The notes below the pieces were generated by a model that was not told the DNA's origin, did not search any database, and saw only the letters and a list, made by a program, of their open reading frames with translations. Below are positions 9,430 to 21,267 of a DNA stretch of 64,000 nt, one piece after another. This DNA is from Agelas oroides (taxonomy: Eukaryota > Porifera > Demospongiae > Agelasida > Agelasidae): contig OX422183.1 of assembly GCA_949130485.1 (NCBI GenBank), positions 20,491,934 through 20,555,933 of the forward strand, in the 5' to 3' direction. Position 1 is the stretch's first letter. Each line of letters starts with the position of its first letter. Both the position numbers and the translations under genes were made by a program.

Positions 9430-12232
9430 CTCAATTTGAGAGTCAGTGGCAAGAAAGTATGCAAGGAAGGCTTCTTTTGCAAGCAACATACTGTATATAT
9501 ATCACCATACCTAGTGGATGAAATTTAGTCCTTTGCACCTTAGAGAACTTGTTCATGTGCAGCAGTCACAATAATTTCTGCAACTATATAATTATGTCAG
9601 CTTTCCAGTCTTTATTTGCTCACAGAATTAGCCTAACTATCAAGACAACACCCATAATCAGGCACACCTAAAATTTGAAGGCTTGCTTGCCCATGTAATT
9701 CTATTCACTAGAGCTTTGAGTGCAGTGATAACTCCCAACCAGGCTAAAACAGCTCTTAAATACAAACCTGAAGCTCACACCCATAACTTGACTGTGAGTG
9801 AGCCTCACACTGACAACTCAGTAACTGTGAGTGAGCCTGATACTCAAAACCCACCCTTGAAAATAAGCCCACTCCCCTTTTTTCAATGAAGTTGTTTCAA
9901 AGGGTGCTGTACTCCCACCTATTTATGCCACAGTACATGTTGTTACGCAAGAAGCACTGAAGAAGCAAAGAAGAAGCAGCACAGTGCAAAGGGAGGGACT
10001 ACCAAATGAAGGCAGGCACCATTTGCATAAGCAAGCACATTACAAAGAGGCATTGCAGGATCACTACATGTGTACAAAAAGGGGTGGGTGTATTCTGGAG
10101 ACAGCTCTCGAAAATACACCTACCCCCTCTTTGAGGAGGCACTTATGTTATTGCCCATGGGTGTATTTTTGAGAAATTACGGTATAATTATGCAAAAATT
10201 GTTTCTATGCATGCAATATTTCTATATTCGACATGGCATTGATGAGTAGTTCTACTTACTTACTGTGCTTGGCTCTACATTTTTATGTGTGGCTAGAAGC
10301 TAATTTAGAACTCCAGGTAAGAATGGAGGTAATCATTAACCAGCTCTACAAACAATGGCTGCTTATTATTGCAATTGTTACCATGCATATTACCTGTTTG
10401 TTTTCTTTGAGTTCCATTTCCTCTCTGTAAAGAGCAAATTGATATAATTTGCACCATGCTTACTGCATATTACCAGCAACCCAATGGCATAAAGAAAACT
10501 GTACAAATATGCTTTGTACATGCCATCAGTACTGCACTGTGATCATTATCAGTGGATGTAAAGGAAAGTGACATTCGCAGCCACATTGTGATGACTTGCA
10601 TAGTAGATAACATGCTGTTCTTGCACCCCATCGTCACTGTGAGAACATATATTTCTTTTCAATTTTATGAACACCAAGCTAATGTTATGCTTAGCACATT
10701 CAAAGTCAGTGATTAAGTGAAAGCTTTGGTACAAACTGTGGCATGTGTGTGCATGCCCAAAACGTCATTTCCAGTATAGAATAGCAACATGCAACAGATT
10801 GCTTCATCGGCATTTGTATAAAATTACACCGATGTATGTGTGAAATATAAACTTAGCGATCGAGCTTAAGTGGGTGACTATCAATGACCTATGCAATTTT
10901 GTCCTGTAAACTTAGATTTCCTAATATCTATAAGATATACATGAATTATAATATTATTCAGTTGATGTTTGTGTTTTCCTATTTCCATACCATGCATGAT
11001 TTTGCACAGATGTTATTGCATGGGTGCTGAGGCTATGTGATATATTAGCAACCATGATGTGCTTTCATGGTTGCATGCATCCGATGGATAAAGTGTTTTA
11101 GCTATGTAGCTTGCATGTTGCTATTATTATGATTCATTGGCTGCATTTTCACTTGGGCTTGTGAAAGTACTCCTACCCACTTGTGCAATAACTTGTGATA
11201 CTGCGTGCTGACTCGTGTAATAGAGTATATATAGAGCTATATATATATATATACATATATAGTATACGTGCATACAAATTTCTATGCATGGATCTATGTG
11301 TGTGTGTACATACCTCTTTAGTCTGTTCCATTTTATCACGATCAGTGTTACTGCCATTAGTTTGATTGTCATGTTTATCTCTATAATGTACTGTGGAATA
11401 CAAAAGAATGCATTCAAGATCCAGTGTCCTCTCTATGCTTTTTTACTACTACATACATATACTGCGCCTATAGTGTGTGCACTCTATAGGATCTACTAAT
11501 GTACCCCTTGTAAGTGTTTCACAGGGTAAAATAAAAGCAAAGTGTGCCTTAAAACAACACTTGACTAGACAAAAACACAAGTCATTAAGTTTTCCTAACC
11601 AATTCATGTCCATGTTAGAATGCTATGTATATCATTATGTACCCACTCAAAACAAGTTTCCAACTGGCATGTTACAAGGTTATAACGTGTAGACAGCGGC
11701 GGTGGAAGACATTTGATATTGAGAGGGCGAACGTTGTTTCGCATGGCCAACCTCCCCCCCGTTATGGAAGGGGGTGTGGCCACCAAGACTAGGGCTGTCC
11801 TGTGTGTATGCATGCATGTGCATTGTGCTAGGGGGTCTGGGGGTATTCTCCCTCAGGAAAATATTTGTGAATTAGATGCTGTAGGATCGCTGAGGCCATA
11901 GATTAGATTAGCTGTTCATTGATTGGGTTCACCAATCATGGAGCTCAACTCCAGAAGCTAGCCTCATTCTCATTCTTGAATAGATGTATGGCACCTTTAA
12001 ATGAACTTGTATTTGGTAGTGAGAAAATGTCACAAATGTGGGTGTAGCTGTCAATTACAGCTTACATCAATAAGAAAATATATCCTCTAACGTGGAACAG
12101 GTCACTTTCGTGATACACACATAAAACATGGTTTAGATCTATGTGTATCTAATGACAAAAAAAAAATGTGTATCCCATACCTAGTGTACCTGAACATATC
12201 TTTGAGGTTCATGGCTTGTGTTATGGACTTAC
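9430..12232. other. intergenic region downstream of M1, no gene recognised
   Basis: Only short unsupported frames. An AT dinucleotide patch lies at about 11226-11262. A G/C-rich patch (about 11696-11860, beginning GCGGCGGTGGAAG) has the look of a degraded transposon. The 3' end of receptor M1 should lie here, but no exon like the terminal ones of M2 was recognised. Confidence 0.4.
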
Positions 12233-12337
12233 TGTGAACCAACACTGCTGATGTAATCCAAAGTCCTATTCCAAGGAAAGTGAGAATAAAAGCAATGAAC
12301 AATATGCGTCTCTTCTTTTTGCTCTCCTTTATATTCT
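12233..12337 (-). CDS. M1 membrane-helix exon 5
   Basis: Acceptor TTTGCAG, donor GTAAGTC, 105 nt, phase 1-1. A basic leader (KESKKKRR) is followed by ILFIAFILTFLGIGLW and ITSAVLV. Same length as, and homologous to, M2 exon 34556-34660. Confidence 0.75.
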
Positions 12338-15300
12338 CTGCAAAGGAGACAAAATATATATATTAGTCATTTTAAGGTGACTATAATAAGTTTCCCCCTT
12401 CCAGTCAGAATCATCACAACTGAGAAGAGTATTTCCTTACCTCCGTGGTAGTAAACATGAATCCATACAGCAGTTGCAGCAAAACTGTACGCAGCAATCG
12501 AGGCTACAAATGCTGAGCCAATTAGTCCATCACGGGTTCTACGCCAACTTGGATCACATGTATCTGAGAAGGAAAGAACAATTATAATAACCTACTTCTT
12601 AGCTTTTTACCACTATGGTGCACAAATATTTGAATTGCATCTGAACACAGACTCACAAAAACATGTAAAATTTTCAGCAGCTCTTACTACACATTTAGCA
12701 GTGACATATACAATTAAAAGGTGACTATATTACATGCCGGTAATTACCTCTGAAGGGCACCATCCACTTATTTGAAGCCAAAGATAAGGTAGCTATACTA
12801 ATAGTAATAACGAATGCACATTCTCGTGCACCTTGGTTGTCTTCAGTCTCTGCAATTGGGCATATATGAATACACAAGGGACCTTTGAAGAACCCATAGT
12901 ATTCTGATTATAATGAAGAGGTAAAATGATGGTATTGATTTTTGCTTACTGCCATTTGGAGGGTTAGTCACTATCACTCCCACCGTGATCCAGAGTACTA
13001 CTCCAATCACACAGAAAAAAGTAGCAATCACCAGCAGAGCAAGCCAGCATTGATTCTTCCATTCTGCAGGTGTAAGAGATTGGGTAACATGTCTTACCAG
13101 AGTTACAGGACTCTGTTTGATGTGCACTCACAAGTGAACTCCATTACACTCACAACCAGGCTCCACCTCCATGCGTAAGACAAACTTTAGTGACCCCTTG
13201 CACAATACTTTGGCAATGGGCATGTGCACGTGCACATTGGGATGGTCTTTTGCATTGTTCACCTGTCAGCTATTTATTGTAAAATTCATTTCCTGTTGTC
13301 CGTAGGCACTGGCTGAATCCTCGAACCCCACCAAAGGCAATCCAGGAATTAGCCCAGGCTTGAACTTTGCTTGCCTTGTGCAGTCTAGGACTCACATTCA
13401 CTCAGCAGCTTCCACCCATAAGCCTACATCCTTCCACAGCCAACCCTTTCTACATAGACACAGCAAATTTTGCTGCCTGTATAGATATAAAACATATACC
13501 TTATCCATAGTCAGTTTTGCTCTATTTCGAGCCATTGTGACATGCCAAATTGGATGAATTGACAATGTTGGACAGCTTTTGGAAGAGGAAACTTAATTGA
13601 TTAGCTTGGGGCATCAAACTATGTACATGGTGCTGAAAGTAGCCCCCATAAAAAAGGAGTAGCTTTGATCCTTGAACAGAATGTACAATTGCAGTTGCAG
13701 CCCTACTAGCATATTTAGTTTTGCAAGCCCAGCAATGTTCAGGCCCATTGTTTCACATGAAAATGAGTGAGTGACTGAGAGCAGCATTGTAACAATTTCT
13801 CATCAATCGGATCAGGCACACTAACCATCACTTTCAAACAGGGCATGATTAAGATGCATAATTATGCGATAGCATCCACAAGGATGATGAACCCAGAAGG
13901 CAGAACAACTGCACCTGAGCTGAATTTTCAAGTCCAATGGATTACCAACAAGGTTTGTAGACAGAGCTACTAGAAGAAGACAAAGACCTCATAGTCAGCA
14001 ACCAAGTACAAGAATCTGCACCACTTACATAACAGGTAAATGGATCAGGAAAATTTGCAACAAGAAAGGAATCTAGGTCACCTTCCACTCATGCTGCACT
14101 CTGAGGATGATATTCATGAAGGTCAAAACCACATGGCCAATACTGATATCAAAGATGTTGTATAGAGCATCCCGTATATAGACTGTTACATTGGGAAGAC
14201 AGGAGGGACACTAAAAACCAGACTACAGGAACACAAGCATGATGTTAGACTTGGACATACAACCACCAATGTGCAGCCAGCTGCAAAATTTCAATGAAGA
14301 CGAGGGCTTACAACTCAGCCCAACCTGAAACAACATACTATACAATAACATTGTTTGTTCTTCCATGTACTGTTGCATATGTATAACTATTACGGTGTGA
14401 TTATGTAACTTCAGGTTCTGTTCTGTTAGCACTTCCCATTGCCTGATGAAGAATAGCAAAGTCAAAGACTATGTATTTGAAACATTGCATAAAATTTGTC
14501 AACTTCAGTCTGGTACTCTATGATATGATGAGATAATGACTATATCATGAACAAACTTCGGTATATGTTTGTTGGCACAGTGTATGCACTACTGACTAGA
14601 GGTTCAGTCTTGCTTGATTTTGAAAGTCCAGGGCCCAATGTCCAACTGTCCTATACAGACATCACAGATGTGTGAAAAAGATTGATGTAGGATTGGGCTT
14701 CATACTTTCATATACATCATTCACAGTTTGTTTTTATACTTTTGGCATGCCATCCCTGCACAACTTCAAACAGCATTTGACAGCAGTAGTTTGGGTAAGT
14801 CCAAGCATGTAATAGGTCCTGTACTATTGCCAGCTAGAAACTGTTGAAGGACCATACCATAAATTCTGGTTATTAAGCTATTGAAAGCACATTATCATTA
14901 GGCACATGCTTCCTTCATGGTACACGACACCATCTATTAATGTGCATCTCCAGCAGCAAGAGTTGCTAGTGGATTTTGTGCTAGAGATTATAGTTTGCTA
15001 AAACACCTACCAGATTACTACAGTTGCAATGTTATGCATTTTGACCACCTTCCCCAATGTATGTTTAGTAGGTTTTGTTGTGGATGCTTGGATTCTGTGC
15101 AAGAGGTCAGACAATGATATATTTTGTAGAACACACCCTCTAGAAATAGGAGATACATAAGGCAAGCTGCATAACAATAACTCACCGTCCTTGATATCTT
15201 TTCGTATTTTACTGCAACAATCTCCAATCCTTTGGTTCTGCTTTCTCAAATTAATGTAGCAAACAATGATCCCATCAATGGTTGTTACTATGGCACCAAC

Positions 15301-18300
15301 CAGTGTTGCCCCTATGGCAAGACCACCCATCACAATCAGAGGAATAGTCCATGGTGGTAGTCTACACACTGTTGGAACAACGATCGGAAAGAGAGAAGGG
15401 ATGACTATGACTAGGTTTGTGAATAAGCCTCCTTTGATAAAATTTGTGAATAGGTTCCTTTGAAAATGTTTTTGTTATAATATATGAACAACTATTAAAA
15501 CTTTCTCCCAAAATGCAACATTATAAATGGTAAGTTTATAACGTACCACATACAATGGAATTTCCAGACCATAAACCACTTCTTTTGCAAAATCTCTCAT
15601 CAGTGATGGTTGTATTTAGTTCAAACCCATCATTACAGACAAAGCAAGCCATTGAACCAGAAGTAATGCCAGTGTAGTAAGCCACTGTGGCCGTGTTGAC
15701 TGTAGTGTTCACCAGTGCAGCACTCCCAACACTACTGTCGTTACAACTTGGATACTGAGCAGCATTTTCCAGTAAGGTAACATCAGTCAGGAATGTAGCA
15801 CCAGCAACTGGCAGATTCCAAAGCTCTGTTATGTTACAAGCTGTGAAGTGACCATACAACATCAATTTCATGCCACATTAGTCACTTAATCGATAAAACT
15901 GCAGTATTGATTACCGTATTTATTCGAATAAACACCAGCAAATTAAATAATTTGAGTGGGCATGCACTAAGTTAGATCCTCCCATAAATTCCAGGAATTG
16001 AATTTCGTGGGTAAGATTAGATCATGTGTTGCAAGTGATTCAAACGTGAAAATTTTTTGGTCACACAGAGATGCAAGAGTTCCTGGGCTTCAGTTCTCCA
16101 TAAATGAGGTTCTTGGTAGACAGTAGCGGCTGCAGCAACGAAAAGTCCTACAAGCGCCAAAGTAGAACATTTATGGGATAGCTCCTTTTCCTGGAAATTG
16201 TTCTTGACCACCCTTTGTTGCCACAAAATAAACTGACTGGGACAACTTAGAGGCTTCATTCCTGGTATTGTGCTAAATTGGATCAACCCAAAATTAATTA
16301 GTGGGAGCTTGCGCTAAGTTGGATCCACGCATAAATTCCCAGAATTGGATTTCTTGCAGTAAATTGGATCACACGTTTTCTTTGAAAAAATTTGGTATGC
16401 TAATTACAACTCTAAGATATAGGTTTCATAGTACATACCATGCAGCAAAAATGTTTAATGTGTGAGCCATGAGTGAATTTACATACTTACTGTACTCCGC
16501 TATTTGGAAGTACTCACTATACTGTGGTGTTATGAAGTTCCCTTGCACTGTCACAGTGACATCTCCACTAACTGCAGACAAAATGTAATAGTACTCAGTT
16601 GAGGAGTTCAGTCGCTCTCTCAGTACCACACTGACAGAGTCCCCTGCTGTACCAGTCTCAGTGGATGTAGCAGAGTACGGCAGGTTCATGTAGGTTGAGT
16701 CAGTCCCATACTGGACTGTACAGCGAGCAGAGCCAGTGAACCCAGACAGAAATGTGCACAAAGTTCTTGCGTCAGTGGGTGAGGTCACACCTACCACTTC
16801 TCCAGTTAAGACAGGGTTGCTTGTGCCTACATACAGAAGAAGGAACTTGGGTTATCTGCATTCCAACAAAAAAAACAGCTTGTTGGTTGTGCCTACATTA
16901 AGAATATATAAGTAATCACATAAATTTGAATGTGATTTGTCAACAGGATTGCAAAAGTAATATTGCGAGTGATAGCAAATGTATGCATGTGTTGAACAGT
17001 GTGAGTGAATAGGCTATATCCCAAATAGGCCAAAGTAAGCAAGCTGAATGGTACTGTTTATGTCAGTCGAGAAGTCTGACAGAAAACTCTTCAGACAAAA
17101 ACAAAGCAGGAGAAAGGCAGAGGAAAAAAGGATATGGTGGAAAGTCTTTTATATCTATAGCCATCAATAGGCTAAATAATAACCTGCAAATATTCTTCAC
17201 ATATTAGGCACATCTTTTTTGTACATCCTCACAACATTTTTTACTCTTTTTAGCTACAGATAGATATACTGATAGCAACACAGCACAGTAGCATGATCGT
17301 CCAAGAGACTGAGTAGTCTGTTAACAACTGTCACCAGTCATTGTGAAACATGCATGCACAATTCTGTCGATGATGAACAAGTGTGCAATTGAAAAGATTG
17401 CCCTTTGTGTGAGAGTGAGTGTATTGATGCCTTCAGAGATTGTTGTGTCAAGTGGGAGATCTCCAACAACAACAGTCACATCATTGTTTCTATATTTCTA
17501 CATTAAACATCTAAATGGGTTACTAGTATGAGGCTCACTTGTAGTTAAGCTAAATTGTGTCTGAGTTACTTGCAGTTGGGGCAGTTAATTATGTTATGTA
17601 TTATGCGTGAATGTTGTACGTGTGTGGGGAAGTTTCCATGTATGTGAAAGATTATTTTAGATATGCTTAAACAAAAGCACTGGTCTTCAGGGGGGCACCC
17701 TTTTCAATTATTGCATCACCCTAGGTTTCGGTCCCTTTAAACTCCCTAAACATAAGACATACCCAAGTTGCTTCATCCACGTAACACAATCATGTAATTG
17801 TTGCATAATTATATTATTACAACAGGATTAGTTATACAAATTATATGCTGTGTATATAGTGATCACTGAAATGGAAAGTGACACATTTGTACCAGAGTTA
17901 CTAAATAAAGGTATACTGTTGTGCCCATCACACCCTCTACAGGAAGATTAGTCAAGACATCCAATCAGCAGCAAGCCACAACATTTCTCCCCTATACCAC
18001 TGTTAGTGATAACGTTTTCTCTCTTGTTGCTGAGAAACGTCAAAATTGCTATTACATTTACATCTACAAACATTTCGAAGTAGTCTGGTGTATGAATCTC
18101 AAAACAGTCTACAAAGGAAGACAATATTTGTAATAAAAACCAGCTTGCTGTATAACATTGCAAACATTAGCTGCCAGAAGGTGAATTAGCTGGTTTGGGT
18201 CTGCTCACACTGCAGGGACCACATGAGGAAGTACATATTATGGTCATACATTTCTCCAAACACCATGCAGTTCATGTTTTCTACACAACACCTTTCTGCA

Positions 18301-21267
18301 TAGCACCCTACAAGCTAGTACACACACACTGAGTGTGGATGCAGATATTTTGACTTTGCTTGTGGCATCCGCATTGCTCAAATGAAAACATACACTAACA
18401 CACTGCAAACATTGAGAAACCTTGTCGATATTGTATATTGCTCCTTGTTTGTCAGCCCACAGTCCATTGTTGCATGATATATGTATATGTATAGACAGAC
18501 AGCTTTATTCTGGCAGTGCTAAGTCTACTATGAAACTCACTCAACAATAGCCAATGGATTCTGGACTGGATTACTAGAATGGACTGATGAACTGGATTAT
18601 TGGATCAATGTTTGAACTGAATTTGCTCATATCACCTGACCTTTGGTCAATCAGAAGAGTGGACAAGTCACGTGTTGTACCAGCAAGTACAATGTCCGAA
18701 TATAAAATGTCAGCTGTAACCAACATGGTTGTCCACTTACAAAAATAGGTTTAGGCATGCTATACACAACATTCAGTACTTTTAAAATACAAACACATGC
18801 TGAACAAGTCACTGGTGAAGTTTTCTGTTGGTTTTGAAGTGGTTGCAATTGTCTAGAAGTAGGGCCATGACCAGTTTATGCATAATAAGTAGGGGGTCTA
18901 GGGCAGTCCAGATAATTGAGCAATAATTATTACGCAAGTGGTACTCCGTGTTTAAAAAGCAATAATTTACAGAAACTTTGTTGGCCTACCGCAAACTCCA
19001 GTCAATGATAATAGAGAACATAAAGCACATGTTCTTGTATCGTGCTACATTGTAACAATATGCTAAAACAAACAATTACGTAACTCTGTAGAATAAGAAT
19101 TTGAACATAATTATGTAGTTGTTGTGCAAAGTAGGGGAGCTCCAACACTAACTGGCACATCATTGTTTTTTTACACACACTCACAGATTAAGTCCCACTT
19201 CGTGAGTAACTAAATTGGATGGGGGATTTGTAGTTAATGGGTGGAGTAGTTGTAGTTAAATGGGTGGGTAGTCACAGCTAGTAGGATAGGGGATTTGTAA
19301 TTAAATGGGTGGGGTAGTTAATGCTAAATGAGGCTTAAAAACAATGGTCTTCATTAACTCACTTAGGCAATGAGTCTCACTATCCTGTACAAAAGTACTT
19401 CTTTATTGTGTGTAAGCAGTTTGTAAAGCTTCACTTTACTATTTGGTGGTAGCTAAATTATAAGGTCAGTAGATAATAGACATGATAGACTGAAGCTCAA
19501 GTTCGGCTACACATGCTAATACGGAGGCTGTGCAGTGGCTGTCCGTTTCGTGTGCAGCGCAAAAAAAGTTTTTACTTTCGTTAATTGAACTGTCAGGAAG
19601 CAGCTCTCAGGATGACTAGTGAAAGTAATCTGAGTTCATTTGGATGATATGGCAGTTTAATACATGCTGTACACAAATTACTCATTCATACTATTAACTC
19701 TCACTAATAATGATTCATGTACATGGGTGGCGGAACCGGTCCGGTTTTGGCCGGACAACTTTTCGGTGATCAAGTAATCAATATTCAAACAGTGCAGTGC
19801 AGAAGCGGAATGACATGTTCTTTGGAAGGCTGCACCAAGCAACACATTATATAATTATCTATGATTTCTTTAACTACTTATACTAGCGTCCCAGCCCGCG
19901 TGTATTGACTGCACATCTTCATCCTGAGAGCTGCTTCCTGACAGTTCAATTAACGAAAGTAAAAACCTTTTTTGTGCTGCACACGAAACGGACAGCCGCT
20001 GCACAGCCTCCGTATTAGGAGCCGGACCACTCTTGAGCTGCTTCTGCCACCCTGATGTATATAGCTTAATATGTCACAAGACAAATTTTAACTCACTGAT
20101 GGCTTGTGTTGTACATGTTCTTGCAGCTCCCACTCCCACCACATTCTCAGCAGCCACTGACACACCGTCATAGCTTAAGGGAGGATTTGAGGGTGGCTCA
20201 AAGGTGTGGTTACACCTCCCAGCTGTGCACATGGTAATGTTCACACTCTCAGTAGCCACAAAAGACCCAGTCTGGAATATGATCTGGTACTGTGTGATGT
20301 TCCCAGTCACATCTGGGCATGGGTCCTCTGGGTCCTGGAGGAAGTGTCTGGTATGTTAAATCTTACTGTGCATATCACGAGTGAACAGTTTCTTTCAGTA
20401 TGACTACGCTAGATACATATTCATGACAAGAAGTTTTAATTTTTAGGTCCTGAGGAGAGACTTAATAGAAAGCAGTTAATTAATGACTACAGCTTTATGA
20501 TGGGTGATTCCATTTGGATGTAAAAAGACAAATGGTTACCCAGTGCAGATCAAAGGTATCCGATAGCCATTAAAACAGTCACTATGTACTTGTTTCAAGT
20601 TTAGAAACACTCCTCTTGCACCATGTAAGGGCTCCATTTCTGCCTCTGCTTCAGACTGGATGGGGGACTGAGATCCTTGATTATTGTGATAATTGTGGTC
20701 AATAAGTGGTGTTGCTAGAGTCTTGAATATGCACAGAATGGCTGGAAATACCTCAAGTTTGAGGAGTGCTAAATCCCAGCAGAACTGGTAATACAATGAG
20801 TGGTTCATCAAACTTTATGTCACATGACTCAAGTTCTATTAGAATTGAGTTTTACAGCAATGGAAAGACTCGCAGATTATTGAAGTTGCTTTTCTTCATC
20901 TACAAATGTGCAGGTATATTACTAGCTAGTATATATATTACCCAGTGGGTGTTAGCCACACCCACCTTAATTGGCACGTGATTCTATGAATGTCATTAAT
21001 ATTTGAATTTTACTTGAACCACTCACATATGGTATGTTGAAGGAATCCATAGACTAAAATGACCTCTAAACAACAAAATGCAGTGGTGAATTACATGGAG
21101 GAGTTTTGATATGTGTATATGCTGTTCAAATATCAAAAGGCAATCTGAAGCTAGAGTGTTTGTGCGACTTACTGGTACAGTATCCCATGTGCTGTTGACA
21201 AACAGAAGTCTCCATGATGACTGGTTGTAAGACAGGGTGATGTTACAGCTGCTGGGAACTGCAGGGA
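12233..21267 (-). CDS. receptor M1: FN3/sushi-like ectodomain with a chain of membrane-helix exons
   Basis: A minus-strand receptor gene built from nine exons in transcription order: 21173-21267 and 20097-20334 (one FN3 split in two), 16518-16826 (module D), 15547-15840 (module E), 15186-15368, 12950-13063, 12748-12849, 12441-12563 and 12233-12337 (each with one hydrophobic segment). Phases are 1-0, 0-1, then all 1-1. FN3 exon lengths (95 and 238) equal those in M2 and C. The C-terminal half therefore has about five membrane segments where A, B and C have one. No signal peptide, Ig or first FN3 exon was found upstream, and the final exon after 12233 was not found, so both ends are open. The neighbour B diverges from it head-to-head 0.9 kb away. 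Function is unknown; a recognition receptor with a multi-pass membrane part is the inference. Confidence 0.75.
12441..12563 (-). CDS. M1 membrane-helix exon 4
   Basis: Acceptor TTCTCAG, donor GTAAGG, 123 nt, phase 1-1. Encodes TCDPSWRRTRDGL, then the helix IGSAFVASIAAYSFAATAVW and IHVYYHG. The homologue in M2 (34801-34934) shares CDP.WR.TRDGL and VWIHVYY but has lost this donor. Confidence 0.8.
12748..12849 (-). CDS. M1 membrane-helix exon 3
   Basis: Acceptor ATTGCAG, donor GTAATT, 102 nt, phase 1-1. An acidic leader (ETEDNQGARE) precedes a modest hydrophobic stretch (CAFVITISIATLSLAS). No counterpart was found in M2. The weakest of the helix exons. Confidence 0.6.
12950..13063 (-). CDS. M1 membrane-helix exon 2
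   Basis: Acceptor CCTGCAG, donor GTAAGC, 114 nt, phase 1-1. Encodes EWKNQCW, then LALLVIATFFCVIGVVLWIT, ending NPPNGS. The end matches FPPNGS of M2 exon 35079-35189. Confidence 0.8.
13900..14520 (+). pseudogene. Penelope-like element fragment, GIY-YIG endonuclease remnant
   Basis: At about 14154-14275 the plus strand reads DVVY, a stop (14163-14165), then SIPYIDCYIGKTGGTLKTRL and QEHKHDV. This is the usual GIY-YIG block of Penelope-like retroelements (VY-IPC...YIGeTgr-L-tRL-EH). A CCTGATGAAGAA segment near 14442 is typical of the region that follows the domain. The in-frame stop and missing reverse transcriptase mark it as dead. It sits inverted within an intron of M1. Confidence 0.65.
15186..15368 (-). 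CDS. M1 membrane-helix exon 1 with long basic loop
   Basis: Acceptor TCCAACAG, donor GTGAGT, 183 nt, phase 1-1. It begins CRLPPWTIPL, then LIVMGGLAIGATLVGAIVTT and IDGIIVCYI, followed by a charged loop (NLRKQNQRIGDCCSKIRKDI). Homologous to M2 exon 35592-35729, which has a shorter loop. Confidence 0.8.
15547..15840 (-). CDS. M1 exon: sushi-like module E
   Basis: Acceptor TTCACAG, donor GTACGT, 294 nt, phase 1-1. Shares ELWNLPVAGATFL, PSC, VAYYTGITSGS.ACFVC and the terminal SGLWSGNSIVC with the other E modules. Confidence 0.8.
15905..16400. repeat. degraded repeat element with internal direct repeats
   Basis: Related segments at about 15958-16028 and 16303-16376 share CTAAGTT.GATCC, CATAAATTCC, GAATTG.ATTTC and TTGGATCA. 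The left edge has ACCGTATTTATTCGAATAA. Similar sequence, including TTCGAATAATTACGGTATT, occurs at about 1240-1325 in receptor A, so this is a dispersed family. Confidence 0.5.
16518..16826 (-). CDS. M1 exon: Cys-containing FN3-like module D
   Basis: Acceptor GTATGTAG, donor GTGAGT, 309 nt, phase 1-1, the same length as D in A and C. Contains LTGEVVGVTSPTDA, TLCTFLSGF, ARCTVQYGTDSTYMNLPYSA and YYYILSAVSGD. Confidence 0.8.
16827..19489. other. M1 intron, no exon recognised
   Basis: Part of the 3.3-kb intron between FN3 and module D. It holds the inverted second copy of the 6240-6330 repeat (about 17665-17755) and a GGATTTGTAGTTAA/ATGGGTGG-rich patch (19195-19330). No coding sequence supported. 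Confidence 0.5.
19490..20042. mobile_element. non-autonomous element with ~120-bp inverted repeats
   Basis: The left arm (about 19490-19615) and right arm (about 19919-20042) are near-perfect reverse complements, covering CGGAGGCTGTGCAG, TGTCCGTTTCGTGTGCAG, TTTTTACTTTCGTTAATTGA and GAAGCAGCTCTCAGGAT. The 300-bp centre contains GGTCCGGTTTTGGCCGGAC. No coding capacity. It lies 55 bases from the FN3 exon of M1 that ends at 20097. Confidence 0.75.
20097..20334 (-). CDS. M1 exon: second half of FN3
   Basis: Acceptor CCTCCAG, donor GTGAGT, 238 nt, phase 0-1. It begins DPEDPCPDVTGNITQYQI and contains CTAGRCNHTFEPPSNPP and VSVAAENVVGVGAARTC, the typical FN3 F-G region. Exactly the same length in M2 and C. 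Confidence 0.85.
21173..21267 (-). CDS. M1 exon: first half of FN3
   Basis: Acceptor TCCTACAG, donor GTAAGTC, 95 nt, phase 1-0. Encodes VPAVPSSCNITLSYNQSSW, then LLFVNSTWDTVP, the A-B strands of the FN3 completed by the 238-nt exon. This is the most 5' exon of M1 that I can find. Confidence 0.8.

Noticed and set aside
9189-9528. Open frames of Cys-Val or His-Thr repeats
   Set aside because: They are translations of the TG/CA microsatellite on both strands.
11696-11860. A complete transposon around GCGGCGGTGGAAG
   Set aside because: The sequence looks repeat-derived, but no matching inverted end or target duplication was found.
16017-16286. An 89-codon minus-strand open frame between modules D and E of M1
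   Set aside because: It lies within a dispersed repeat and has no splice support.
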